From Chloroflexota bacterium (GTDB lineage Bacteria; Chloroflexota; Anaerolineae; Anaerolineales; Villigracilaceae), in contig JAIOOU010000007.1 of the NCBI GenBank assembly GCA_021414245.1, positions 186,001-250,000 of the forward strand: a stretch of 64,000 bases of DNA, read 5' to 3'. Of this stretch, positions 52,388 to 60,118 are shown one piece after another (position 1 is the first letter of the stretch; the number at the start of each line of letters is the position of its first letter). The position numbers and the translations under genes are program-made. The notes below the pieces were generated by a model, which searched no databases, had not been told where the DNA came from, and was given only the letters and a program-made list of their open reading frames with translations.

Positions 52388-53281
52388 ATGGAAGATAGAA
52401 TTATTACCTATGGTGGACAGGCGGTTATCGAGGGCGTAATGATGCGCGGTCAAAAGGCATATGCCGTGGCCATGCGCGCTCCCGATGGCAGCATTGCGGT
52501 TCATACTGAAAAACTTGCCAATGTGTACCAGTCTGTGATCGCCAGGATACCCTTTTTGCGTGGATCCATTCTCTTGTGGGATGCCCTGGGCCTCGGCATG
52601 CGTGCCCTGACCCTTTCGGCGAATACCCAAACCGGAGAGGATGAAAAACTGGAAGGCCCGGCTCTTTATCTGACCCTCGGCCTGTCTCTGGCCATGGGGG
52701 TGGGACTCTTCTTTTTGCTGCCCGCCGGGCTTGGCGGCTGGGCTGAACATGTCCTGACGAAGAATGACCCTACATCAGGTTTGTGGATCGGGAATCTGCT
52801 CGAAGGCGTGCTGCGCCTGGTCTTTCTGATCGGATATATCTGGGGCATCAGCTTTATGCCGGATGTGAAACGTCTGTTTATGTATCATGGCGCCGAGCAC
52901 AAGACCATCAATGCTTTTGAGGCCGGTGCGGAGTTGACTCCGGAGATCGTCGCAAATTATCCGATCGAGCATGCGCGCTGCGGCACAGCCTTCCTGTTGA
53001 CCCTCGTTCTGCTTTCCATTTTGGTCTTCACCTTGCTGGGTCCGATGCCGATCTTATGGCGACTGGTCAGCCGGATCCTGTTCATCCCGATTCTCGCGGG
53101 GATCGCCCTCGAATATATCCGCTGGACTGCCAATCATTTGGACAACCCGATTGTTCAGCTCCTGATCAAACCGAATCTGGCTTTGCAGCACCTCACCACC
53201 CGCACCCCCGACCTGTCCATGCTGGAAGTGGCCATTCAATCCTTTCAATCCATGAGAAAGGCCGAGCAGGAAGCCGGTTAG
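52388..53281 (+). CDS. DUF1385 family membrane protein
   Basis: 297 residues of DUF1385: ITYGGQAVIEGVMMRGQKAYAV near the start, then IPFLRGSILLWDAL, FMYHGAEHKTINAFEAG, HARCGTAFLLTLV and a C-terminal RTPDLSMLEVAIQS. About four membrane segments. The family's function is not settled. It begins 9 bp after the dipeptidase stop, so the two are probably cotranscribed, and ends at a clear terminator. Confidence 0.92.
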   Translation: MEDRIITYGGQAVIEGVMMRGQKAYAVAMRAPDGSIAVHTEKLANVYQSVIARIPFLRGSILLWDALGLGMRALTLSANTQTGEDEKLEGPALYLTLGLSLAMGVGLFFLLPAGLGGWAEHVLTKNDPTSGLWIGNLLEGVLRLVFLIGYIWGISFMPDVKRLFMYHGAEHKTINAFEAGAELTPEIVANYPIEHARCGTAFLLTLVLLSILVFTLLGPMPILWRLVSRILFIPILAGIALEYIRWTANHLDNPIVQLLIKPNLALQHLTTRTPDLSMLEVAIQSFQSMRKAEQEAG

Positions 53282-53298
53282 ATAGGATGATCGTAGAG

Positions 53299-53330
53299 AA
53301 AGAGACGGGAAATCGCCCGTCTCTTTTTAC
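53299..53330 (+). terminator. Terminator after the DUF1385 gene
   Basis: A perfect 11-bp stem (53299-53309 with 53316-53326) with a 6-nt loop followed by TTACTTTA, 18 bp behind the stop. Confidence 0.75.
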
Positions 53331-53351
53331 TTTAAATTCAGCCGGATTTGT

Positions 53352-53357
53352 TATCAT
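53352..53357 (+). promoter_or_regulatory. -10 box giving a leaderless transcript
   Basis: TATCAT ends exactly 7 nt before ATG 53365. Its surroundings resemble those of the cysteine desulfurase promoter (CCT-rich stretch between the hexamer and ATGAA). The CTCC before the ATG is not a Shine-Dalgarno. Confidence 0.45.
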
Positions 53358-53364
53358 CCTCCTT

Positions 53365-54255
53365 ATGAAAAATTACCTTGATCAAGGTCTACGCAAATGG
53401 GGGCTGGTTGTTTTGATTATCCCTCTTGCGTTGGGGGCTTATTTTCTTTATACCCGGGGGCGCCCTGCGCCCATCCCATTGAAGGAAAAAATTGTGAGCG
53501 GGGTAACCTATCGCCGGATCGTGCGCTATCTACCGCACTCCATGGTTGCGCATGTCCTGGTCATTGACACGAAAAACACCCAGGGCCTTCGATTTATGGT
53601 CACGCCGCCCGATCATGTAGAGGGCGGTCCATTAAAAGCAAGGACAACCTCCCTGTTCCTGGAGGAATTTGGGGTTCAGGTGGCAATTAATGGGGACGGG
53701 TTCTTCCCCTGGTGGTCCCGCAGCCCGCTGGATTATTATCCGCATGTGGGCGACCCAGTGACTCCGAACGGGTACACGGCTTCGTTTGGAGATGCGTATG
53801 CGGATGGCCGGCAGGATATCGGCCAGGAACCAACGCTTTATATAAGCCGCAGAAATGAACTCACCTTTAATAACCCGCCCAACAGGGTCTTCCATGCGCT
53901 GTCAGGAGATAGAATGCTGATCGCCGGCGGGAATCTGATCCCTGACCTTGACAGCTCGACCCTTCACCCTCGAACTGCAATGGGCGTTAACCATAATGGC
54001 AGGTGGCTTTATCTTGTCGTAGTGGACGGTCGCCAGCCCTTCTACAGCATGGGTGCATCCTATAAGGAATTGGCGGACCTGCTGTTGGATCTGGGCGCCA
54101 GCTATGCCATGGCATTGGACGGAGGCGGCTCGTCCACGATGGTGCTTGAAGACGGGGACGGCCGGGCTGTGATCTTAAATTCGCCGATTGACAATTACAT
54201 TCCCGGCCGGGAAAGGCCGGTGGCCGATCATTTTGGGGTGTTTTTTGACCGGTAA
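53365..54255 (+). CDS. Phosphodiester glycosidase family protein (NAGPA/DUF2233)
   Basis: 296 residues. An N-terminal membrane anchor (about 12-31) is followed by a NAGPA-type domain: VLVIDTKNTQGLRFMVTPP, VQVAINGDGFF, RTAMGVNHNGRWLYLVVVDG and MALDGGGSSTMVLED near the end, all hallmarks of the family. Related enzymes remove N-acetylglucosamine linked through a phosphodiester. It should act outside the cell, perhaps on wall or lipid-linked glycans. The longer upstream frame overlaps DUF1385 and was rejected. A strong terminator follows. Confidence 0.9.
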   Translation: MKNYLDQGLRKWGLVVLIIPLALGAYFLYTRGRPAPIPLKEKIVSGVTYRRIVRYLPHSMVAHVLVIDTKNTQGLRFMVTPPDHVEGGPLKARTTSLFLEEFGVQVAINGDGFFPWWSRSPLDYYPHVGDPVTPNGYTASFGDAYADGRQDIGQEPTLYISRRNELTFNNPPNRVFHALSGDRMLIAGGNLIPDLDSSTLHPRTAMGVNHNGRWLYLVVVDGRQPFYSMGASYKELADLLLDLGASYAMALDGGGSSTMVLEDGDGRAVILNSPIDNYIPGRERPVADHFGVFFDR

Positions 54256-54590
54256 GGCCGAAAAGTAAAATCCCAACTGATGGTGTGAAAATATCATTCC
54301 AAATGCAACAAGGTTTCAGAATTGAAGCCCTGTTGCATTTTTTTTCTTCCGAATTCTGCCGCAATACTATTGCAATACCGCCGTAACCTAGCTGTAACGC
54401 AACAAACCTCATTCTGGTCATAAAATAATGCAGAAATAATTTTCGATTTAAATCCGGCAATGTATGCCAGCCTTGTCTGGCTTCCAAGTTGATATCCGGA
54501 TGGGGCGGGATTTCATTTCGACAGCCGCTCTTAATTCGTAAGAATTTGACCCTGTTCATCGAGTTTACTTTCGTGAAGGAGAATGCAACA
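54256..54590. other. 335-bp gene-free stretch before the cohesin/dockerin cluster
   Basis: It starts with the terminator of the glycosidase gene (54301-54345), then about 230 bp with no open frame of interest, and ends with AAGGAG before ATG 54591. TTGACC at 54546-54551 is a good -35-like hexamer but no fitting -10 follows at 16-18 nt. No promoter could be assigned with confidence. Confidence 0.6.
54301..54345 (+). terminator. Terminator after the NAGPA-type glycosidase gene
   Basis: A long interrupted stem: AAATGCAACA pairs with TGTTGCATTT and an inner GG-TTCA with TGAA-CC. It is followed by a run of T (eight in a row, counting the end of the stem). Very strong intrinsic terminator. Confidence 0.9.
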
Positions 54591-56033
54591 ATGAAATCCA
54601 AGAACCTGCTCCGTATCCTGGTTGCCTTAAGCTTCTGTTTCAGCGTTTTTGGCGCCCAAATGGATGCCAAGGCGCAAACCGCCACTCCGCCCACCGTCAC
54701 CGTCGTCACCCGCAGTTTGACGTATTGGGATGCGATCTATATCGGAAATGTAAGCTCCACCCGCTATGAGAACTGGCCGTTCGTATTTGCCAATCAATAT
54801 GCATTCATCGTGACCGTTACAACCACCAGCGGAGACCTGGTGCCGCTGATCACCCTGTATAATGGCAGCAACAGTGTGCTGTTGACAGGGACCAATTCCA
54901 TTACCAGCACCCAGCCCGCCGGGAATTATTCGATTCAAGTTCAGCCGGTTTCAGGAAGCGGTACTTATAGCCTGACGATCAGACAGATCCCGCCGACCGC
55001 CACGCCTTTACCGACCAACACACCCACCGCAACATCCACCCCCACGGTCACGAATACCCCCATCGCCACGAACACACCCACAGTGACCAATACTCCTGCG
55101 GCCACAAACACCCCCGCGAACACAGTGGCGCCAACCGCCACAAATACGAGCGGACCCACCGCCACGCCGACCATCACCTCCACCTCGACCACATCTGTGA
55201 CGGCCACTCCAACCTCCGCATTCGTCACCATTTCATTCTCTCCAACAAGTGTGGTGGCAGGCAGCACCACCACGGGAACGGTTATCCTGAACAATGTTCC
55301 CGGTTCAGGCTTTGCCAGCGCGGAATTTACCTGTACATACAATGCCACGCAATTACAGATCAGCAACATTCTGGATGCGGGCCGTTTTGGGACAGATGCT
55401 GTCATGGTCGTGAACGGCCCGCAAAATGGAACGTTCATTGTCGCGATCGCGGGCAGCAACGGCAAAAAGGCAACAACCAGCGGACCCGCCTTTACTTTTT
55501 CCGCCAGGGGACTTGTGGCAGGGCAATCGGCTGTCAATTGTACGGTGCGGGTCTCCACCGGTAATCTTGTCCTGACCACCATTCCCTCCATTCCCACGAA
55601 TCTGACGGTGACACCGTCCCAGGGCACTTTTACCGGACGGGTCATTGCCAGCAAACCGGTGACTGTTACGCTTTACAAGCCTGATAATTCAGTTGCAGGA
55701 ACCGTGGCTGCAAATCCGGATGGAACCTTCAGCCTCTCGGTTCCTGCCGGGACCTATACGGCTGTTGCTTCAGCCGCGGGTTTCCTCAAGGCCCAGGGCG
55801 CTCCCGTCATCACCGCAGGAGTGACGACCACCTTCCAAACGATCACCCTGCCTGCGGGCGATATTGACGGCAACAATGTCATCGACCAATTCGACGCCTT
55901 GACGATCGGAATTAACTATAACGGTACAACGCCGGCCGCAGCAGACCTGAACAACGACGGCATCATCAATATTTTGGATATGGAATTGCTCGCGAAGAAT
56001 TATCACCAGTCGGGCGCACTGGCCTGGCAATAA
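54591..56033 (+). CDS. Secreted protein with PPC, cohesin and dockerin domains
   Basis: 480 residues. Signal peptide (about 1-28), PPC-like beta-domain (about 41-132, [12 protein letters not shown] to GSGTYSLTI), Thr/Pro/Asn-rich linker (134-210), cohesin domain (211-343, [40 protein letters not shown]), a carboxypeptidase-regulatory-like domain (346-422) and a C-terminal dockerin (423-480). Both dockerin calcium loops fit: [12 protein letters not shown] and [12 protein letters not shown]. Cohesin and dockerin on one chain could let copies link head to tail. AAGGAG before ATG 54591. It is a paralogue of the third gene in the cluster without the peptidase. Confidence 0.85.
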   Translation: MKSKNLLRILVALSFCFSVFGAQMDAKAQTATPPTVTVVTRSLTYWDAIYIGNVSSTRYENWPFVFANQYAFIVTVTTTSGDLVPLITLYNGSNSVLLTGTNSITSTQPAGNYSIQVQPVSGSGTYSLTIRQIPPTATPLPTNTPTATSTPTVTNTPIATNTPTVTNTPAATNTPANTVAPTATNTSGPTATPTITSTSTTSVTATPTSAFVTISFSPTSVVAGSTTTGTVILNNVPGSGFASAEFTCTYNATQLQISNILDAGRFGTDAVMVVNGPQNGTFIVAIAGSNGKKATTSGPAFTFSARGLVAGQSAVNCTVRVSTGNLVLTTIPSIPTNLTVTPSQGTFTGRVIASKPVTVTLYKPDNSVAGTVAANPDGTFSLSVPAGTYTAVASAAGFLKAQGAPVITAGVTTTFQTITLPAGDIDGNNVIDQFDALTIGINYNGTTPAAADLNNDGIINILDMELLAKNYHQSGALAWQ

Positions 56034-56046
56034 TCAACGTGCTTTC

Positions 56047-56080
56047 AGTGAGGGCGTGATGAATCCATTGCGCCCTCACT
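56047..56080 (+). promoter_or_regulatory. Intercistronic hairpin between the first two cohesin genes
   Basis: A perfect 10-bp stem (56047-56056 with 56071-56080) and a 14-nt loop, followed by TTGGAGTTTTA that holds the Shine-Dalgarno of the next gene. It may reduce expression of the anchor protein or protect the upstream mRNA. Confidence 0.55.
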
Positions 56081-56091
56081 TTGGAGTTTTA

Positions 56092-56754
56092 ATGAAATAT
56101 GCATCTGCATTAATTTTGTCGATCTTTACTGCTTTATTCGTGGTGTTTGCTGTTAACGCCCAATCCCCGGAGACCATTTGGATTCAGGCCAATACCACTG
56201 TCTATAAAACCGGGGAAACCGTGACAGCCACGGTCAATGCCAACTCGGCCACACCCATCCAGGGCTTTACAGCCCAGATTCGTTATGACCCCGCCTGCCT
56301 CCAGCCCGTAAATGCCACCAGCCCCATCCCGGGGATGAATGGTTTGGCTCTCCCGCAAACACCGGGTCTGGTGGATGCGTCATTTGCAAGCTCCTCGCCT
56401 CAAAGCGCGGTGGGAGTGCTGGCGGAGATCCGTTTCGTGGCGCTTCAAGGCTGTCAGACCAGCCTGTCACTTGAATCTGCCGCGCTGGTGACCCGCGATG
56501 CATCCGGGTTCGCGGCCCCCCTGCCGGGTGTGAATCTTGAGAACAAGGTCGTGGCCTTGAACATTGACAGTGCGGTCGGTGTCCCGCAGGCCACCCAGCC
56601 TTCCGCTTTGGATGGATCCGTGCTGCCGCTTGCCCCGGCGGTATCCCAGCCTCAACCCGCTCCGATCAACTGGCTCGCCATCGTATTGCTGTTTGTTCTT
56701 GTCGCTCTGGCCATTGCCACCGTCATTATTGTCTACAAATTGTCTCAAAAATGA
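56092..56754 (+). CDS. Cohesin-domain protein with C-terminal membrane anchor
   Basis: 220 residues. A signal peptide (about 1-24, FAVNAQ) leads into a cohesin-like domain (27-165: VYKTGETVTATVNANSA, GFTAQIRYDPACLQPV, LAEIRFVALQGC). A Pro/Gln-rich linker follows, then one membrane helix (about 194-216, IVLLFVLVALAIATVIIVY) and a short basic tail KLSQK. This topology puts the cohesin outside, fixed to the membrane, as expected for an anchoring scaffoldin (inference). The start at ATG 56092 follows GGAG; a few upstream codons in frame lie in the hairpin. It sits between two cohesin-dockerin genes. Confidence 0.82.
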   Translation: MKYASALILSIFTALFVVFAVNAQSPETIWIQANTTVYKTGETVTATVNANSATPIQGFTAQIRYDPACLQPVNATSPIPGMNGLALPQTPGLVDASFASSSPQSAVGVLAEIRFVALQGCQTSLSLESAALVTRDASGFAAPLPGVNLENKVVALNIDSAVGVPQATQPSALDGSVLPLAPAVSQPQPAPINWLAIVLLFVLVALAIATVIIVYKLSQK

Positions 56755-56800
56755 ACTGTCGTTGCTCGCCCTGACCGTGAAGATCCCTATCAAGAAGAAG

Positions 56801-59026
56801 ATGACCATGAAACCTAAAAAAAATAATCAACCGGTTCGGATATTTGTTTTTCTGGCATTGATGGTCTCGGTCATCCTTTCGCCGGACACTGCCAGGGCGC
56901 TGGCAGGTCAATTTGCGCCCCCGCCGGTGGATATGTTCCAGCTGCCCTGGGAGCAGGGCGCCAGCTGGGTGGCATTTGACGGGTTTGACAACGGGACCCG
57001 CAGGTCCGAGACCAGCCCGCATTACTTTAAACTCGGCGGTGCCGTGGATTTTGCACCGCATGCCAACATGGTCATCGGCGAAAGCACGGCCAATGCCTGG
57101 GTGACCGCCGCCGCCGCGGGAACCGTCACCACCGTGACCAGCTGTTACATTATTATCGACCACGGTAACGGCTGGACCACCGAATACTGGCATCTGGCGA
57201 ATATTCAAGTGGTGAACGCCCAGAAAGTCTATCGCAATCAGCGCCTGGGTGTGATCGCGGACAATGTCACCCAACAGGTCTGCCCTGGCAATGAACATCC
57301 CGGTCCGCATTTGCATTTTGTCATGCGGCCCAGCATGAAGGATACGGTTTTCTCCGGATGGACGATCAATTACAACGTGATCACCAACCTGACCACTTTT
57401 ACGAAAAACGGCCAGACTGTGAACCGCGATCAACCGATCCTGAACATCCCCAACCTTCAAATTGTGCTGCGCGAACCCATCGTCTGGGACACGCTTTATA
57501 CCGGCAGTATCGATCCCTACCGATATGAGCGCTGGCCGCTTCAGCTTCCCGCACAGACCAAGTTTGATGTGACCGTGGCACCGACCGCCACCGGCTTGAT
57601 TCCCGTGATTCTGCTGCTGCGTTCCGATGGAAGCGAGATCATGCGCGCGAACGGCACCTTGAGCACCACCCAGCCCGCCGGATCGTATTTCATACAGATC
57701 AAACCGGATGCCGGCAGCGGGTTTTATACTTTGATCGCCCATCGGGACGTTGGAACGGCCACGCCCACTTCCACCGGGACCCTCGTGCCCACCAACACGC
57801 CCACACCGACCAGCACCTCAACCAACACGCCGGTGGTGACCAACACCTTCACACCGACCAATACGTTCACGAACACCCCCACGCGGACAAATACTCCGGT
57901 CGTGACGAATACCTTCACGCCGACCGGCACCCTGGTTCCGACCAATACGTTCACAAACACGCCCACACGGACCAACACCCCGGTCGTGACGAATACCTTC
58001 ACGCCGACCGGCACCCTGGTTCCGACCAATACCTTCACGAATACCCCCACGCGGACCAATACTCCGATCGTGACCAATACATTTACAGCGACCAACACGG
58101 CCGTGATCACACAGACAACCGTTGTGACCAATACGCCCACGTCCACCAATACGGCCGTGATCACGAACACCCCTGTAATTAACGGGCCGTATGTACAAAC
58201 CACCGCCAATCCGCTGACCCTGAATGTGGGCAGCACCGGCCTGGTCACTGTGACTTTGAATAATATTCCTGTCAACGGATATACCGGTACGGAATTCACC
58301 TGTACCTATAATCCGAGCCTGGCGGAGGTGAGCAATATCGTGGTCGCAGGTCTCTTTGGACCGGACCCCGTTTCCGGCGTCAATGGCCCGCAGGGCGGCA
58401 CCTTCATTGTCGCGATCGCAGGCAGCAATGGCAGAAGAGCCCTGGGCGGCGGCGCGGCCTTTACCTTCAATGTCAGGGGACTCCAGGTTGGACAGATGGT
58501 CGTTCAGTGCACGGCCCGCACCTCGGATGGGACCAATGTCTTAACCAGCATTTTATCCATCCCCGGAAACCTGACCATTGTCGGGAACGCGCCCACAGTG
58601 ACACCCATTCCAACCTCCACGACGCTGACCGGACAGGTGCTTGCCAGCAAACCGGTGACCATTACCCTATACCGGCAGGATAACTCGATCGCCGCCAGCG
58701 TGATCGCCAATCCGAACGGGACCTTCAGCCTGACCGCTCCCGGCGGGACCTATACCGTGGTCGCTTCGGCGTCCGGATTCCTGAATGCGCAGGGACCGGT
58801 CACCCTGGTGAACGGGGTGCCTGCCACCAAACCGACCGTCAGCCTGCCGGCCGGCGACATTGATAACAACGGTGTCATCAATCAGCTGGATGCGCTTACC
58901 ATCGGCATCAACTACAACGGCACCGCGCCCGCTGCCGCAGACTTGAACAACGACGGCGTGATCAACGTGCTTGACCTCGGACTGCTGGCGCAAAACTATT
59001 TGAAATCCGGCGCGCTGGCCTGGTAG
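56801..59026 (+). CDS. Secreted M23 peptidase with PPC, cohesin and dockerin domains
   Basis: 741 residues. Signal peptide (about 1-33), M23/LytM-type domain with H74, D83 (VDFAP) and the HxH pair H170/H172 (GPHLHF), PPC-like domain (224-315), a Thr/Asn/Pro linker of about 140 residues (320-461) with 84-bp DNA repeats, cohesin (464-597, [26 protein letters not shown]), a regulatory-like beta-domain (608-685) and a dockerin (684-741) with loops DIDNNGVINQLD and DLNNDGVINVLD. The H-to-D spacing of 9 is like beta-lytic M23 members rather than HxGxD. Probably a wall hydrolase that docks onto the complex. Start at ATG 56801 with weak AAGAAG; ATG 56807 is equally possible. Confidence 0.85.
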   Translation: MTMKPKKNNQPVRIFVFLALMVSVILSPDTARALAGQFAPPPVDMFQLPWEQGASWVAFDGFDNGTRRSETSPHYFKLGGAVDFAPHANMVIGESTANAWVTAAAAGTVTTVTSCYIIIDHGNGWTTEYWHLANIQVVNAQKVYRNQRLGVIADNVTQQVCPGNEHPGPHLHFVMRPSMKDTVFSGWTINYNVITNLTTFTKNGQTVNRDQPILNIPNLQIVLREPIVWDTLYTGSIDPYRYERWPLQLPAQTKFDVTVAPTATGLIPVILLLRSDGSEIMRANGTLSTTQPAGSYFIQIKPDAGSGFYTLIAHRDVGTATPTSTGTLVPTNTPTPTSTSTNTPVVTNTFTPTNTFTNTPTRTNTPVVTNTFTPTGTLVPTNTFTNTPTRTNTPVVTNTFTPTGTLVPTNTFTNTPTRTNTPIVTNTFTATNTAVITQTTVVTNTPTSTNTAVITNTPVINGPYVQTTANPLTLNVGSTGLVTVTLNNIPVNGYTGTEFTCTYNPSLAEVSNIVVAGLFGPDPVSGVNGPQGGTFIVAIAGSNGRRALGGGAAFTFNVRGLQVGQMVVQCTARTSDGTNVLTSILSIPGNLTIVGNAPTVTPIPTSTTLTGQVLASKPVTITLYRQDNSIAASVIANPNGTFSLTAPGGTYTVVASASGFLNAQGPVTLVNGVPATKPTVSLPAGDIDNNGVINQLDALTIGINYNGTAPAAADLNNDGVINVLDLGLLAQNYLKSGALAW
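57857..58088 (+). repeat. 84-bp tandem repeat inside the Thr-Pro linker
   Basis: Two near-identical 84-bp copies (57857-57940 and 57941-58024) and a partial third copy to about 58088. Each encodes a 28-residue unit built on TNTPT and VVTNTFTPTG motifs. In-frame expansion explains the longer linker of this paralogue; it is not a CRISPR array. Confidence 0.88.
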
Positions 59027-59040
59027 TGAGTTGAAGCATT

Positions 59041-59074
59041 AAAAAGACGGCCGCCGAAAGGCGGCCGTCTTTTT
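59041..59074. terminator. Bidirectional terminator at the end of the cohesin/dockerin cluster
   Basis: A perfect 15-bp stem (59041-59055 with 59060-59074) capped by a GAAA tetraloop, with A-run and T-run arms. It ends the cohesin cluster and the converging nuclease gene. Confidence 0.92.
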
Positions 59075-59093
59075 TGTTTAATAATTTAAGTGG

Positions 59094-59912
59094 CTAGAAG
59101 GCGATCTCGCCGATCTGTTCGAAGTTGATGTCGAACAAATCCTCGGCCCCGGTTTCCAATTCCGCGTCGGCGGCATCGCCTGCGCGCACGCCGCGGTTGC
59201 AGTACGATCTGTACGGACAGTAATTGCACTTCGAGACGTCATCCGTGAGCGGGAAGGAGGATGCGTTCCTGATCTCGCCGGCAAGCTTCATGAGCGCATC
59301 CATGTCCCGTTTGTATTGATCCGCTTTGTAGGGGAATCGGGCCGGCTCGGTTGGAAAATCCGCGAACCAGTAGATCATCTCGACCTGTTCAGGCGCAAAA
59401 GCTTTGCCGTTGTTGAAATGCGCCCCGGCCTGCACCAGCAGGGCGCGATAGACGCGCGTCTGCCAGCGGATCGCCAGCCAGTCGGTCTTCGGACGTTTGC
59501 GGTAGGTTTTCCAATCGTAAATGGTGACCTTGTCCTGATCCACTGCGATCAGGTCATATTTTGCGACCAGGCGAAAATCTCCCAGCGGCGCGGAAAGCGT
59601 GAATTCCGGGTACAGGCCTTTCAGGCCGCGCAGACCCGCCAGGTCTTTTGCATCCAGATAATGTCCCCACCAACGCTGCAGGTTTTCGGTGTTGGCAAGT
59701 TTGCCGACCTGTTCGGCGGGAATGCCGATCAGATGCTGCTGGACGAGACGGTGAAAATACTCGCCTTCCTTTTGATGCTTTTCGTTTTCCAGGGCGGGTT
59801 CGGTCTCAATGGCGGGATAAGCCAGCCGCTGTAAATAACGCAGCTCGAAGCGGCGCGGACAATCGTGATAATCCTGCAGGGAAGACTGGCTCAGGGTGGC
59901 GAGTTCGGGCAT
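59094..59912 (-). CDS. PD-(D/E)XK nuclease with Cas4/AddB-like Fe-S cysteines
   Basis: 272 residues. The nuclease core has YDLIAVDQDKV then IYDWKTYR (the D...DxK pattern) followed by WQTRVYRALL. A lone Cys near the start (DYHDCPRRFELRYL) and a C-terminal CNYCPYRSYC give the four Cys typical of the Fe-S cluster in Cas4 and AddB/RecB-type nucleases. It is probably a repair or processing exonuclease; no CRISPR or addA gene is nearby. ATG 59912 has no Shine-Dalgarno; TGGCAAAAT ends 6 nt upstream, so the mRNA is probably leaderless. Confidence 0.87.
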   Translation of the reverse strand: MPELATLSQSSLQDYHDCPRRFELRYLQRLAYPAIETEPALENEKHQKEGEYFHRLVQQHLIGIPAEQVGKLANTENLQRWWGHYLDAKDLAGLRGLKGLYPEFTLSAPLGDFRLVAKYDLIAVDQDKVTIYDWKTYRKRPKTDWLAIRWQTRVYRALLVQAGAHFNNGKAFAPEQVEMIYWFADFPTEPARFPYKADQYKRDMDALMKLAGEIRNASSFPLTDDVSKCNYCPYRSYCNRGVRAGDAADAELETGAEDLFDINFEQIGEIAF

Positions 59913-59918
59913 GACTAT

Positions 59919-59944
59919 ATTTTGCCACAGTTTTCAGTTATAAT
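59919..59944. promoter_or_regulatory. Divergent leaderless promoters of the nuclease gene and the ABC-F leader
   Basis: Leftwards CAAAAT (59924-59919, preceded by TGG) ends 6 nt before ATG 59912. Rightwards TATAAT (59939-59944) ends 7 nt before ATG 59952. No Shine-Dalgarno on either side and no clear -35 for the rightward one. Confidence 0.5.
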
Positions 59945-59951
59945 CCCGGCC

Positions 59952-60047
59952 ATGATCTACGATTTTGCATCAGGCAAATCCCCGCTTGTGATCGGTGTGC
60001 GCGGCTTTGATTTCTCAGGGCTTCCTCGAATCGCGCCTGTACGCTGA
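59952..60047 (+). CDS. Candidate 31-residue leader peptide of the ABC-F gene
   Basis: The frame from ATG 59952 to TGA 60045-60047 reads MIYDFASGKSPLVIG followed by VRGFDFSGLPRIAPVR. It starts 7 nt behind a -10 box, so it would be translated leaderless. A short AAAGC/GCTTT hairpin covers its stop codon, and an intrinsic terminator stands 32 nt after it, before the ABC-F start. There is no resemblance to a known protein. It may be a ribosome-sensing leader peptide (inference); a chance frame cannot be excluded. Confidence 0.4.
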   Translation: MIYDFASGKSPLVIGVRGFDFSGLPRIAPVR

Positions 60048-60078
60048 AAGCCTGAGCTTTATTTCGCCACTTTCTTCC

Positions 60079-60108
60079 GCCGCAGGCCTGCCTGCGGCAT
60101 TTTTATTT
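60079..60108 (+). terminator. Intrinsic terminator inside the ABC-F leader
   Basis: An 8-bp GC stem (60079-60086 with 60091-60098), a CCTG loop and the tail ATTTTTATTT. It stands 11 nt before the ABC-F start codon and after the -10 box, so most transcripts should stop here unless something prevents it. Confidence 0.75.
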
Positions 60109-60118
60109 AAAGGTCAAC

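Noticed and set aside
57857-58088. Repeats that could suggest a CRISPR array
   Set aside because: The units are directly adjacent without spacers, are 84 bp long and lie in frame within a Thr-Pro linker.
54591-59026. A true cellulosome gene cluster
   Set aside because: No glycoside hydrolase or carbohydrate-binding module is in the cluster; the only enzyme domain is an M23 peptidase.
59094-59912. Cas4-like nuclease as part of a CRISPR system
   Set aside because: No cas genes or repeats are nearby; the four-Cys PD-(D/E)XK layout is shared with AddB/RecB-type repair nucleases.
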